Positions 8,227-16,346 of a stretch of DNA of 64,000 bases are shown here, piece by piece. The notes below the pieces were generated by a model. The model did not search any database and had not been told where the DNA came from. It saw nothing but the letters and a program-made list of their open reading frames with translations. A program made the translations under genes and the position numbers. Position 1 is the stretch's first letter; each line of letters starts with the position of its first letter. Origin of the DNA: DASQFQ01 sp963811595 (GTDB taxonomy: Bacteria > Actinomycetota > Thermoleophilia > Solirubrobacterales > Solirubrobacteraceae); NCBI GenBank assembly GCA_963811595.1, contig CAWERW010000008.1, positions 620,001 to 684,000 on the forward strand, given 5' to 3'.

Positions 8227-9248
8227 AACAGCTCCACCTCGCTGGTCTTGAAGTACAGGTAGCGGCCGATGTCGCGCATCACGTCCTGGCCGGGGACGTC
8301 GTCGACGGTGACCGCGAGGTGCACGGTGCCGTCGTAGTCGTGGTAGATGCGCTCGATCGTCGCCGGGCGCCCGGCCACCATGTGGTCCTGCGCCGTCGCG
8401 TTGACGCCCGGGCGCAGCACGACCGTGTCGCCGCGCCGGTAGACGACGCCGTCGACCTCCACCGACGCCTCGCCCTCGCGCGGATCCGCCACCGTCACGC
8501 GCCCGTGCAGATCCATCAGCTCCTGCGGCGTCGTGCGCGCCGCGCGCTCGAGCATCTGGCGCACCGCCGGATCCTGCGACGCCGCCTCCGCGCGCTCCTC
8601 GTCGGACAGCGCGAGCACGTGGATCAGCAGCGCCTCCTCGATCTCGGTCGAGTCGAACAGGCTGCCGCGGCTCTCGGGCGCGAGCTGCGGGTGGTCGGGC
8701 AGCATGATCGCCGCGCCGAGCACCGCGTCGTCGGCCTCGGTGGCGAGCACGGGCCAGCAGTTGACCTGCTCGCAGCCCTTCGCCTCGAGCGGCGAGACGA
8801 AGCGCCCGTCGGAGACCCGGCCGACGACGTGGGTCGAGAGCAGCGAGTGCAGCAGCGCCTCAGAGCGGTCCAGCCCCGCGGGCACCTCCGTCTGGTTCTC
8901 GACGCGGATGCGCATGCGGCCGTCCTCGAGGGAGAGCGAGGCCGTGCCGCGCAGCCCGTCGAAGTCGAACTCGCGCACGACCCCGGCGGCCGGCAGGTCG
9001 ACCCGGCGCGCCTCCCCCTGATGGCGCTCGCCGCTGGCCTGGAGGAAGTGCACCTCCCCGCGCACCGCCGACCCGTCCGTGAGGCACTCGATCTGGAGAT
9101 GGTCGAACGTCGCGCCGCTGCCCGCCGCGTAGGCCGGCGGGTAGACGATCCCGAACGGCGTCGGCGTCGCGTTCTTGGTCGCCCCCGGCGTGTACGGGTA
9201 GAGCGCGTAGCCCTCGTAGAGCAGGGTGTCGACGAGCTCGTCAAGCAT
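8223..9248 (-). CDS. Hydrogenase-operon protein of unknown function (341 aa)
   Basis: A 341-aa soluble protein with no signal peptide, membrane helix or catalytic motif I can name. It starts LVDTLLYEGYALYPYTPGA. The middle is rich in beta-forming stretches, and the last about 75 residues (from VVYRRGDTVVLRPG) look like a small beta-barrel. It sits between DUF6084 and the maturation protease, overlapping both (8 and 4 nt). Genes in this position recur in actinobacterial group 1h hydrogenase operons, so a role in assembly or in a hydrogenase-containing complex is inferred. Candidate Cys/His ligands near the middle (residues CEQVNC) could bind metal. Confidence 0.82.
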   Translation of the reverse strand: MLDELVDTLLYEGYALYPYTPGATKNATPTPFGIVYPPAYAAGSGATFDHLQIECLTDGSAVRGEVHFLQASGERHQGEARRVDLPAAGVVREFDFDGLRGTASLSLEDGRMRIRVENQTEVPAGLDRSEALLHSLLSTHVVGRVSDGRFVSPLEAKGCEQVNCWPVLATEADDAVLGAAIMLPDHPQLAPESRGSLFDSTEIEEALLIHVLALSDEERAEAASQDPAVRQMLERAARTTPQELMDLHGRVTVADPREGEASVEVDGVVYRRGDTVVLRPGVNATAQDHMVAGRPATIERIYHDYDGTVHLAVTVDDVPGQDVMRDIGRYLYFKTSEVELL

Positions 9249-9861
9249 CGAGCAGCTCCGCCACGCAGGCGTCGAAGCTCGGCAGCCCCTCGGCGGCCTT
9301 GCGCTCCTGCAGCCGGTCGAGCGTCGAGGTCTGCAGCCGCACCCAGCCGCCGCCGGGGTAGTAGAGCGCCATCATCCGCTTCCACAGCTCGACCGGCAGC
9401 CGGTAGCGCGCCGAGCACGACCACGGCACCATCGCGATCTGCACGCTCCCGTTGTCCGCGTGCAGGATCGTCCCGCTGAAGTGGAAGCTGAGCGGGATCT
9501 CCCCGTCGGGCAGCGAGTAGAAGTACTTCGCCGCCGACAGCTCGAGGTCGTAGGTGCAGGGCACGGTGAGCGCGAACGCCGTCGCGCCCTCGAAGCGCGG
9601 CACCAGCGCACCCACCTGCGTCCACAGGAACGAGCGCGTCGTCGAGGCCCACCGCTCCGGCGGCCCGAACAGCTCCACCAGACGAGCCCGCGTCTCCCCG
9701 TCGTAGGACCGCCGCGCCGGGTCGATGTTGATCTGCGTCGACAGCGCGATCGCGTGCAGCGGCCGCTCGCACGACACCTGGAGCGTGAACCGCAGCGTCG
9801 GCGCCGCGGCGTGCGCGACGGGCTCGGCGCCGAGCACCTCGAAGGTGGGTTCCAGAACCAC
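9241..9861 (-). CDS. DUF6084 family hydrogenase-operon protein
   Basis: A 206-aa protein that I assign to DUF6084 from its start (PTFEVLGAEPVAHAAAPTL) and from VPCTYDLELSAAKYFYSL in the middle. The family is found next to group 1h hydrogenase structural genes, and its biochemical role is not established. No signal peptide, TM helix or cofactor motif is visible. The GTG at 9861 lies one base from the DUF5947 stop (9862-9864), and the 3' end overlaps the 341-aa gene by 8 nt. Confidence 0.8.
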   Translation of the reverse strand: MVLEPTFEVLGAEPVAHAAAPTLRFTLQVSCERPLHAIALSTQINIDPARRSYDGETRARLVELFGPPERWASTTRSFLWTQVGALVPRFEGATAFALTVPCTYDLELSAAKYFYSLPDGEIPLSFHFSGTILHADNGSVQIAMVPWSCSARYRLPVELWKRMMALYYPGGGWVRLQTSTLDRLQERKAAEGLPSFDACVAELLDA

Positions 9862-10477
9862 TCATCGCAGCCCGGCGAAGTAGCCCTCGACCGCCTGCTC
9901 CGTCGCCGCGCCCGCCCGAGATGCCCTCCCAGCTCGCCTTGATGACCCCGACGAGCTCGTAGGCGCGGTCGATCGGCACGATCGCGTGCTGCGGCGGCTC
10001 GGCGAGGCGGTTGACGACGAGCGCCTCGACGTCGGCCTCCAGGCTCCCGAGCACCGGGTTGTCGGCGCACAGCAGCTCCCACGCCTCGAGGTCGAGCTCG
10101 CACTCGGTCGCGCCCGCCGGGCTCGGGTAGAGCCCGACGACGCTGCCCGAGACGGTCGAGACCATGAAGAACGCGAGCCCGATCGGGATCTGGAACGACG
10201 CCCACTGCTCGTCGGTCAGCGCGAACTCGTCGAGCCGCAGCGTGCGGTTGCCGACGGGGCGGAACTCGGCGTCGCCGGACCGCACCGCCCAGCAGGTCTC
10301 GCACACGCACAGGATCCGCCGCTCGTCGAGGTGGAGCAGGTGGCGGTGCTTCGCCGCGATCGTCAGCGGGCACAGCTCGCACTGCTCGTCCTCCTCGGAG
10401 CGAGCGACGGGCGGCGGAGGCTCCGCCGGGCGGAGCCGGCGGAGATTGGTGACGAGGTTCGGCCGGATCTCCGTCAT
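9862..10477 (-). pseudogene. DUF5947 family hydrogenase-operon protein, frameshifted near its C-terminus
   Basis: A DUF5947-type protein of about 204 aa once one base is removed. The N-terminal part carries two CxxC-type pairs (CELC near residue 30, then CVCETC near 55), suggesting a zinc or Fe-S site. The ATG at 10477 overlaps the Rieske-like stop as ATGA. Around 9910-9914 the frame holding VGVIKASWEGISGG loses the natural ending, and the frame one base away continues with ATEQAVEGYFAGLR and stops at 9862, one base before the next start. Left as it is, the reading frame would run through DUF6084. This is a +1 indel, either an assembly error or a mutation. Confidence 0.78.
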
Positions 10478-10785
10478 GCGACGGCGACCCGCACTGTGCC
10501 ACCGTCGCGCAGCAGCGGCACCGGGCTGAGCTGGAGGCCGTCGTCGGAGCGGCCGGCACGCGGCAGGTCGAAGCCGCGCGCACACGCGGGGCACACCAGC
10601 GTCCCGCCCACCAGGTCGCCGTGGTCCAGCGCGCCGCCGCATCCCGCGCAGCGGTTGCGGTAGGCGAGCAGGGAGCCCGCGACGTTGGCGATCACGAGCC
10701 CGTTGGCGCTCGCCACCTTGCCCGGGGCGACATCGAGGCCGTCGAGCGCCTGCCAACCCGTCACCGGCGCACTGCCTCCGACCAT
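10474..10785 (-). CDS. Rieske-like Fe-S or zinc protein (HhyE C-terminal half)
   Basis: A 103-aa Rieske-fold protein thought to carry electrons from the hydrogenase. Rieske proteins normally bind a 2Fe-2S cluster with CxH and CxxH. Here the two ligand loops read CAGC (C46, C49) and CPAC (C65, C68), so all four ligands are Cys. The ATG at 10785 overlaps the NifU-like gene by 25 nt in another frame. The same frame is open further upstream (GAAVGTFELPMVGG), so this may be the second half of a NifU-Rieske fusion (HhyE type) split by a 1-nt deletion near 10785-10800. A rubredoxin-like or zinc-ribbon site is an alternative. Confidence 0.72.
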   Translation of the reverse strand: MVGGSAPVTGWQALDGLDVAPGKVASANGLVIANVAGSLLAYRNRCAGCGGALDHGDLVGGTLVCPACARGFDLPRAGRSDDGLQLSPVPLLRDGGTVRVAVA

Positions 10786-11276
10786 TGGCAGTTCAAAGGT
10801 GCCGACGGCGGCTCCACGACCCCCTCGACGTCGATCCCCTCGAGGTCCGGCGCCGTGGCCTGCAGCGCCTGCTCGACCGCCAGCTCGAGCGTCGACGCCG
10901 AGGCCGCGCAGCCGTTGCACGACCCCTCGAGCCGCAGCTTCGCAACGCCGTCCTCGATCCCGAGCAGCTCGACGTTGCCGCCGTGGGACTCCATGTAGGG
11001 CCGCACGCTGTCGAGCGCCTCCTGCACGCGCTCCTCGAGCGGCACCGGGTAGAGGTCGTGGATCAGCATCAGGCTGGCCACGACCCCGTCCTCGGTCAGC
11101 TTCGCGCGCAGCGCGTCCGAGCCGTCCTCGGCGATCGCGTCGAAGATGCGCACGAGGCCCTCGCCGTAGAGGTCCATGAGCGCGCCGGCCAGCTGCTCGG
11201 CCTGGCCGCCGGGCTCGACCTCCGCGGTCAGCTCCTCGACCCGCGTGACGAGGGCTTCGGGTTCGGTGCTCAACAC
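10761..11276 (-). CDS. NifU-like Fe-S scaffold domain protein (HhyE N-terminal half)
   Basis: A 171-aa protein whose C-terminal half is a NifU-C domain with the cluster-binding motif GSCNGCAASASTLE (C120, C123), able to carry or transfer an Fe-S cluster. The N-terminal 80 residues are helical. It follows the large subunit directly: the GTG at 11276 overlaps that gene's stop by 7 nt, and a TTG at 11273 is an alternative start. Such proteins accompany group 1h hydrogenases and are proposed electron acceptors. The last about 12 residues (PLNCQWSEAVRR) look non-family, supporting the idea that the frame has slipped and the protein should continue into the Rieske-like part. Confidence 0.82.
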   Translation of the reverse strand: MLSTEPEALVTRVEELTAEVEPGGQAEQLAGALMDLYGEGLVRIFDAIAEDGSDALRAKLTEDGVVASLMLIHDLYPVPLEERVQEALDSVRPYMESHGGNVELLGIEDGVAKLRLEGSCNGCAASASTLELAVEQALQATAPDLEGIDVEGVVEPPSAPLNCQWSEAVRR

Positions 11277-13054
11277 AGCCCCGTCGGCGTGTGCACCACC
11301 TTCCGGACCTTGCCCTTGCCGGTGTACATGTGCACCCCGCACGGCAGGCACGGGTCGAACGAGTGGACCGCCCGCATGATGTCGACCCCCTTGAAGTTGT
11401 CGGGGCCGTTCTCCTCGAAGATCGGCGTGTTCTCCACGGCGTCCTCGTAGGGTCCCGGCGTCCCGTAGGTGTCGCGCGGGTTGGCGTTCCACGGCGTCGG
11501 CGGGTACGGCTGATAGTTCGCCACCTTGCCGTCGCGGATGACCATGTGGTGCGAGAGCACCCCGCGCGCCGCCTCGTGGAAGCCGACGCTGACGGCGCTC
11601 TCGGGCACCTTGACCGGGTTCGAGCTGCGCGTGCGGCCGGCCCGCACCTCCTTGAGCGCCTCCTCGATCGTGTACAGGGCGAGGAGCGCCGAGTACGCCT
11701 GGTGGTACGTGCGGGCGCGGTCGCGCTCGATCGCGTTGGACTTCTCCGGGACCTTCCACTCGAGGTCCATCTCCGGCATGAAGCCCGTCTTCGGGAGCGT
11801 CATGAGGATCGAGTCGCCGGTCGCCTTCAGGTAGCCGATGTCGACGAGCCCTGCCTTCGCCGTGACCCACTGGCGGGCGAACGGTCCGCCGCCGGTGTCG
11901 CACGCCACGTAGGTGTCGTTGCGCTTGTCGTACATGCGCGGCGAGACCACCCACGAGTACTTGTCGGCGAAGTCACGCGCCTGCGGCTTGGGCAGCGTCA
12001 CCTTGTTCCACGGGTGGCGCTTGTCGACCGGGTTGCCGAGCGGGTCGTGCGTGACGAACGTCTCCTCGTTCGTCCAGTCGTCGAAGTAGCTCGACCCGAG
12101 CAGGATCCGGATCGCGAGGTTGATCTCGACCAGGTCGGTCGTGATCAGCTCGCCGTCGAGCACGAGGCCCGGGGTGATCTGCCGCGTGCGGCCCCACTCC
12201 GTCATGTCCTTGTAGTCGTAGTTCAGGACGTCCGGGTCGTCGAACGCGCCCCAGCACACGAGGTCCGTCCTCCGGTAGCCGACCATGTCGTAGCCGGGCA
12301 GCTCCTGGAGGAAGAAGTCGTAGATGTCGTCGTGCATCGGCACGGTGCGCTTGCAGTAGTCCATGTAGCGCATGAGCCGCACGTAGTAGTCCGTGCACGT
12401 CTGGTGCGTGATGTCCGCTGAGACGCCGCCCGGCATGATCGTCGACGGGTGCGTGTGGCGACCTCCGAAGAGGCAGTACATCTCGCGCGTGTAGCGGGCC
12501 ACCTGGAGGGTCTCCAGGTAGAACTCGCCCGTGAACGGGTTGAGCGCCCGCATGATGTCGGCGATCGTCTTGTAGCCGTGGATGTCGCCGCCCGGTGACG
12601 GCGTCTTCTCGGCCTTCGCGAGCAGCGACGGGTTCGTGTCCTTGACCATCTGCTCGCAGAAGTCCACGTTGCACATGCAGTCGTTGTAGATCGCATGGTC
12701 GAACATGTAGTCGGCCTGCTCCGCCAGGTTGTAGGCGCAGTTGCCGAGCTTCGGCGGGTAGACGCCGTAGGCCATGTTCTGGCACAGCACCGACGTCGTG
12801 CAGTGGTTGTCGCCGCAGATGCCGCAGATGCGGCTGGTGAGGAAATGCGTGTCCCGCGGGTCGATGCCCTTCATGAAGATGTCGAACCCGCGGAAGATCA
12901 TCGAGGTCGAGTAGCACTTCTCGACCTTGCGGTTCTCGAAGTCGATGTCCGCGTGGATCCCGAGCGACCCGACGATGCGGGTGATCGGGTCCCACGACAT
13001 CCGCTTGACATCGACCTTCTTGCCGGGCTGAGGTGTGGCTTCAACTGTCGACAT
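11270..13054 (-). CDS. hhyL: [NiFe] hydrogenase large subunit, group 1h type
   Basis: A 594-aa catalytic subunit that oxidises H2 at a NiFe(CN)2CO site. The L1 motif TSRICGICGDNHC (73-85: C77, C80, His84) and the L2 motif DPCLPCGVH (567-575) supply the four Cys ligands. Cleavage after His575 would release the 19-residue tail ending in GLC, the job of the protease at 7714-8226. The L1 form and the surrounding NifU, DUF5947 and DUF6084 genes fit group 1h (formerly group 5) high-affinity enzymes that use atmospheric H2. It starts 12 nt after the small-subunit gene. Confidence 0.96.
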   Translation of the reverse strand: MSTVEATPQPGKKVDVKRMSWDPITRIVGSLGIHADIDFENRKVEKCYSTSMIFRGFDIFMKGIDPRDTHFLTSRICGICGDNHCTTSVLCQNMAYGVYPPKLGNCAYNLAEQADYMFDHAIYNDCMCNVDFCEQMVKDTNPSLLAKAEKTPSPGGDIHGYKTIADIMRALNPFTGEFYLETLQVARYTREMYCLFGGRHTHPSTIMPGGVSADITHQTCTDYYVRLMRYMDYCKRTVPMHDDIYDFFLQELPGYDMVGYRRTDLVCWGAFDDPDVLNYDYKDMTEWGRTRQITPGLVLDGELITTDLVEINLAIRILLGSSYFDDWTNEETFVTHDPLGNPVDKRHPWNKVTLPKPQARDFADKYSWVVSPRMYDKRNDTYVACDTGGGPFARQWVTAKAGLVDIGYLKATGDSILMTLPKTGFMPEMDLEWKVPEKSNAIERDRARTYHQAYSALLALYTIEEALKEVRAGRTRSSNPVKVPESAVSVGFHEAARGVLSHHMVIRDGKVANYQPYPPTPWNANPRDTYGTPGPYEDAVENTPIFEENGPDNFKGVDIMRAVHSFDPCLPCGVHMYTGKGKVRKVVHTPTGLC

Positions 13055-13066
13055 GGCTCTCTCCTC

Positions 13067-14128
13067 CTACCAGCGCTTCTGGTAGCCAGTGGTGAGCTCG
13101 GCCCGGTTGTGACGCCACTCCGGCTCCTTGTCGTACTTGCGCTTGATGTTCATGTGGCGGCCCCAGCGCAGGAGCGGCCCGTAGGTGAAGCGCGCGGCCG
13201 TCGAGGAGATCCCGCCCATCGGGTCGGGGTCCATGAACGGCATGTACTTGTCGGGGAAGCCCGGCATCGTGCACGCCATGCAGATGCCGCCGACGTTCGG
13301 GCATCCGCCCATGCCGTTGACCCAGCCGCGCAACGGGACGTTGCACTTGACCACCGGCCCCTTGCACCCGAGCTTGACGAGGCAGCGGTGGTCGGAGCCG
13401 TACTCGGTGGCGAAGTCGCCCTCCTCGTAGAACGCGGCGCGGTTGCAGCTCTCGTGCACCGTGCGCGTGAACAGCCACTTCGGCCTGCCGACGTCGTCGA
13501 GCTCCGGCACCGGGGCCATCCCGGCGAGCGCGAAGACGAGGTACATCAGCGTCTCGGTGATGTTGTCCGGCTGCGCCGGGCAGCCCGGGATGTTCACGAT
13601 CGGGATGCCCGCCTTGGACTTCCACTTCCAGCCCAGGTGGTCGGCGAGCCCCATCGCGCCGGTCGGGTTGTTCTTCATCGCCGGGATGCCGCCGTAGGTG
13701 GCGCACGTCCCGACCGCGACGACCGCGGCGGCCTTGGGAGCGAGGCGATCGATCCACTCCGTCGTGGTGATCGGCTGGCCCGTCTCGTGGTTGTCGCCCA
13801 TGGCGGCGAAGTAGCCGTCGCCGGAGAGCTTCTCGTTGGGAAGCGAGCCCTCGAGGATCAGCACGAACGGATCGATCTTGCCGGCCTCGGCGTCGTACCA
13901 GGCCTGCATGAACTCGTCGCCCTGCTCGAACGCGAGCACCGGGTTGTGGACGACGACGCGCGGCATGCCGGGGATCGCGCCGGTGATGATGTCCTCGAGC
14001 GAGGGGTTGGTCGCCGAGGTCATGCCGACCGAGTCCCCGTCGCAGGAGAGCCCGGTGGTCATCCAGATCACGTGTGCGGTGATCCCCTCCGTCTCGTTCT
14101 GCTTGGGGATGAACTCGGTTGCGGCCAT
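13067..14128 (-). CDS. hhyS: [NiFe] hydrogenase small subunit, group 1h type
   Basis: A 353-aa Fe-S subunit that passes electrons away from the NiFe site. There is no Tat signal at the N-terminus, so the enzyme stays on the cytoplasmic side. Proximal-cluster residues are Cys29 in SCDGDS, Cys142 in GTCATYGG and Cys183 in PGCPAQPD. The position that is Cys in standard enzymes (CxxC) is Asp32 here, as reported for O2-insensitive group 1h enzymes with an Asp-ligated proximal cluster. Further clusters use His225, C228, C249, C255, C262, C276, C283 and C286 or a subset. It pairs with the large subunit 12 nt downstream. Confidence 0.95.
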   Translation of the reverse strand: MAATEFIPKQNETEGITAHVIWMTTGLSCDGDSVGMTSATNPSLEDIITGAIPGMPRVVVHNPVLAFEQGDEFMQAWYDAEAGKIDPFVLILEGSLPNEKLSGDGYFAAMGDNHETGQPITTTEWIDRLAPKAAAVVAVGTCATYGGIPAMKNNPTGAMGLADHLGWKWKSKAGIPIVNIPGCPAQPDNITETLMYLVFALAGMAPVPELDDVGRPKWLFTRTVHESCNRAAFYEEGDFATEYGSDHRCLVKLGCKGPVVKCNVPLRGWVNGMGGCPNVGGICMACTMPGFPDKYMPFMDPDPMGGISSTAARFTYGPLLRWGRHMNIKRKYDKEPEWRHNRAELTTGYQKRW

Positions 14129-14150
14129 GCCGTCCTCTCCTCTTCGTCCC

Positions 14151-15230
14151 TCAACAGATCCGCGGCAGCGGATCCCCGACCAGCTGGTCCATCACGCGCT
14201 TGCCACCGAAGGCCGTCTGGACCAGCACCATCCCAGGCGGCTCCGTCTTCACCTCACCGATCTCCGCGGCGTCCTCGCAGCCCTCGACCGAGCGCAGCGC
14301 GGCGAGCGCGGCGTCGGCGCGCTCCGGGGCCACGAAGGCGACGAGCTTGCCCTCGTTCGCCACGTACATGGGGTCGATCCCCAGGATCTCCGCGGCGCCC
14401 GCCACCGCGGGGTGCACGGGCACGGCGGCCTCGCGCACGATCATCGCCACGCCGGAGGCGCGCGCGAGCTCGTTGAGCACCGAGGCGACCCCTCCGCGGG
14501 TGGCGTCGCGCATGCAGCGCAGCTCCGGCCCGGCGGCGTCGAGCAACGCGTCCACGGCCGGCCACAGGGACCGCGTGTCCGATTCGATCTCCGCCGCCAG
14601 GTCGAACTCGCCGCGGGCGAGCATGATCGCCGTGCCGTGCTCGCCGATCGACCCGGAGACGAGCACGCGGTCGCCCGGACGCAGCGCCGCCGGCGACAGC
14701 GACGCGCGCGGGTCGCGGCGGCCGACGCCGGTGGTGCACAGGAACATCCCGTCGGCGTGCCCGCGCTCGACGACCTTGGTGTCGCCGGCGACGATCTCGA
14801 CGCCGGCCGCCGAAGCGGCCGCCGCGATCGCATCGACCTCGGCACGGAGGGTGTCCGCGCTCAGCCCTTCCTCGAGGATCATGGCCAGGCTCAGCGCGAG
14901 CGGGCGCGCGCCCGAGACGGCGAGGTCGTTGACCGTGCCGTTGACCGCGAGGTCGCCGATCGAGCCGCCCGGGAAGCGCAGCGGCGAGACCACGAACGAG
15001 TCCGTGGTGATCGCGAGGTCCTCGCCGACCGCGCCGGCGTCGCCCATCACCGCGCCGGCCTCGGAGCCGAAGGCGGGCACGAACAGCCCCTCGATCAGCG
15101 TCTGCGTCGCCTTGCCGCCGGCGCCGTGGGCCATCGTGATCGCGGCGTCCTTGAACTTCGGCCGCTTGCCGCGAACCGTCTCGATGATCGCCAGCACCTT
15201 GGCTTCGCGCTCGGAGACGGCGTCGGTCAC
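14151..15230 (-). CDS. hypE: Hydrogenase maturation protein HypE
   Basis: A 359-aa member of the PurM/AIRS-like ATP-binding family. It dehydrates the thiocarboxamide that HypF places on its C-terminal Cys, making thiocyanate that is passed to HypD-HypC for the Fe(CN)2CO unit. The protein ends exactly in Arg-Ile-Cys, the required modified terminus. The N-terminal MAHGAGGKATQTLIEGLF is the glycine-rich ATP region. The GTG at 15230 follows the hypD stop with no spacer. Confidence 0.97.
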   Translation of the reverse strand: MTDAVSEREAKVLAIIETVRGKRPKFKDAAITMAHGAGGKATQTLIEGLFVPAFGSEAGAVMGDAGAVGEDLAITTDSFVVSPLRFPGGSIGDLAVNGTVNDLAVSGARPLALSLAMILEEGLSADTLRAEVDAIAAAASAAGVEIVAGDTKVVERGHADGMFLCTTGVGRRDPRASLSPAALRPGDRVLVSGSIGEHGTAIMLARGEFDLAAEIESDTRSLWPAVDALLDAAGPELRCMRDATRGGVASVLNELARASGVAMIVREAAVPVHPAVAGAAEILGIDPMYVANEGKLVAFVAPERADAALAALRSVEGCEDAAEIGEVKTEPPGMVLVQTAFGGKRVMDQLVGDPLPRIC

Positions 15231-16346
15231 TCAGACCACTTCCCGCTCGCGAGCGAAGCGCCCGAAGTTGTAGTACGCGGCGCAGGCGCCCTCGCTCGAG
15301 ACCATGCACGTCCCGATCGGGCGCTCCGGGGTGCAGGCGGAGCCGAACACCTTGCACTCGAACGGCTTGATCACGCCCTTGAGCACCTCGCCGCACTGGC
15401 ACGCCTTGGGGTCGGCGACGCGAACGCCCGGCACCGTCCAGCGCCGCTCGGCGTCGAGGTCGGCGTAGGCCTCGGACAGCTTCAGCCCCGAGTGGGAGAT
15501 GAACCCGAGCCCGCGCCACTCGAAGTGCGGGCGCAGCTCGAAGACCTCGGCCATCACCTCGAGCGCGCGCTGGTTGCCGTCGTAGGGGACGACGCGCTTG
15601 TACTGGTTCTCCACCTCGCAGCGGCCCTCGGCGAGCTGCCGCAGGATCATGTGGACGCCCTGGAGGATGTCGAGCGGCTCGAAGCCCGAGACGACGATCG
15701 GCTTGCCGTAGTCGGCGGGGATGAACTCGAACGGGCGCGCGCCCACGACGGTCGACACGTGGCCGGGGCCGACGAAGCCGTCGAGCCGCAGGTCGGGCGA
15801 GTCGAGCAGCGCGCGCAGCGGCGGCACGATCGTCACGTGGTTGCACATGCACGAGAAGTTCGCGACGCCCTCGGCCTTCGCGCGCTTGAGCGTCAGCGCG
15901 GTCGACGGCGCGGTCGTCTCGAACCCGATCGCGAAGAAGACGACCTCGCGGTCGGGGTTCGACTTCGCGATCCGCAGCGCGTCGAGCGGTGAGTAGACCA
16001 TCCGGATGTCGGCGCCCGCCGCCTTGGCGTCGAGCAGCGAGCCGTTGGAGCCCGGCACCCGCATCATGTCGCCGAAGCAGGTGAAGATCACGCCGGGCTG
16101 GTGGGCCAGCGCGATGCCGTCGTCGACGCGCCCCATCGGGATCACGCACACGGGGCAGCCCGGCCCGTGCACGAGCTCGACGTTGGCCGGGAGCAGGTCG
16201 TCGAGGCCGTACTTGTAGATCGAGTGCGTGTGCCCGCCGCACACCTCCATGACCTTGTAGTGCCGGCCCGGCTCGACGATCGCGAGGATCTCCCCGGCGA
16301 GCGTCTGGCCCAGCTCCGCGTCGCGGAACTCGTCGACGAACTTCAC
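15231..16346 (-). CDS. hypD: Hydrogenase maturation scaffold HypD
   Basis: A 371-aa scaffold protein on which the Fe(CN)2CO group is assembled with HypC. The conserved motifs are all present: EVCGGHTHS (Cys36), GPGCPVCV (61-68), and the C-terminal Cys set CQCGEVLKG, FECKVFGSAC and GTC for the [4Fe-4S] cluster. The GTG at 16346 overlaps the HypC-like stop by 4 nt and gives the expected length. Confidence 0.96.
   Translation of the reverse strand: MKFVDEFRDAELGQTLAGEILAIVEPGRHYKVMEVCGGHTHSIYKYGLDDLLPANVELVHGPGCPVCVIPMGRVDDGIALAHQPGVIFTCFGDMMRVPGSNGSLLDAKAAGADIRMVYSPLDALRIAKSNPDREVVFFAIGFETTAPSTALTLKRAKAEGVANFSCMCNHVTIVPPLRALLDSPDLRLDGFVGPGHVSTVVGARPFEFIPADYGKPIVVSGFEPLDILQGVHMILRQLAEGRCEVENQYKRVVPYDGNQRALEVMAEVFELRPHFEWRGLGFISHSGLKLSEAYADLDAERRWTVPGVRVADPKACQCGEVLKGVIKPFECKVFGSACTPERPIGTCMVSSEGACAAYYNFGRFAREREVV

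Noticed and set aside
8624..10756. 710-codon minus-strand frame covering DUF5947 and part of the next two genes
   Set aside because: Only about 10477 to 9915 codes for DUF5947; after the frameshift the frame is an Arg-rich shadow of DUF6084 and the 341-aa gene.
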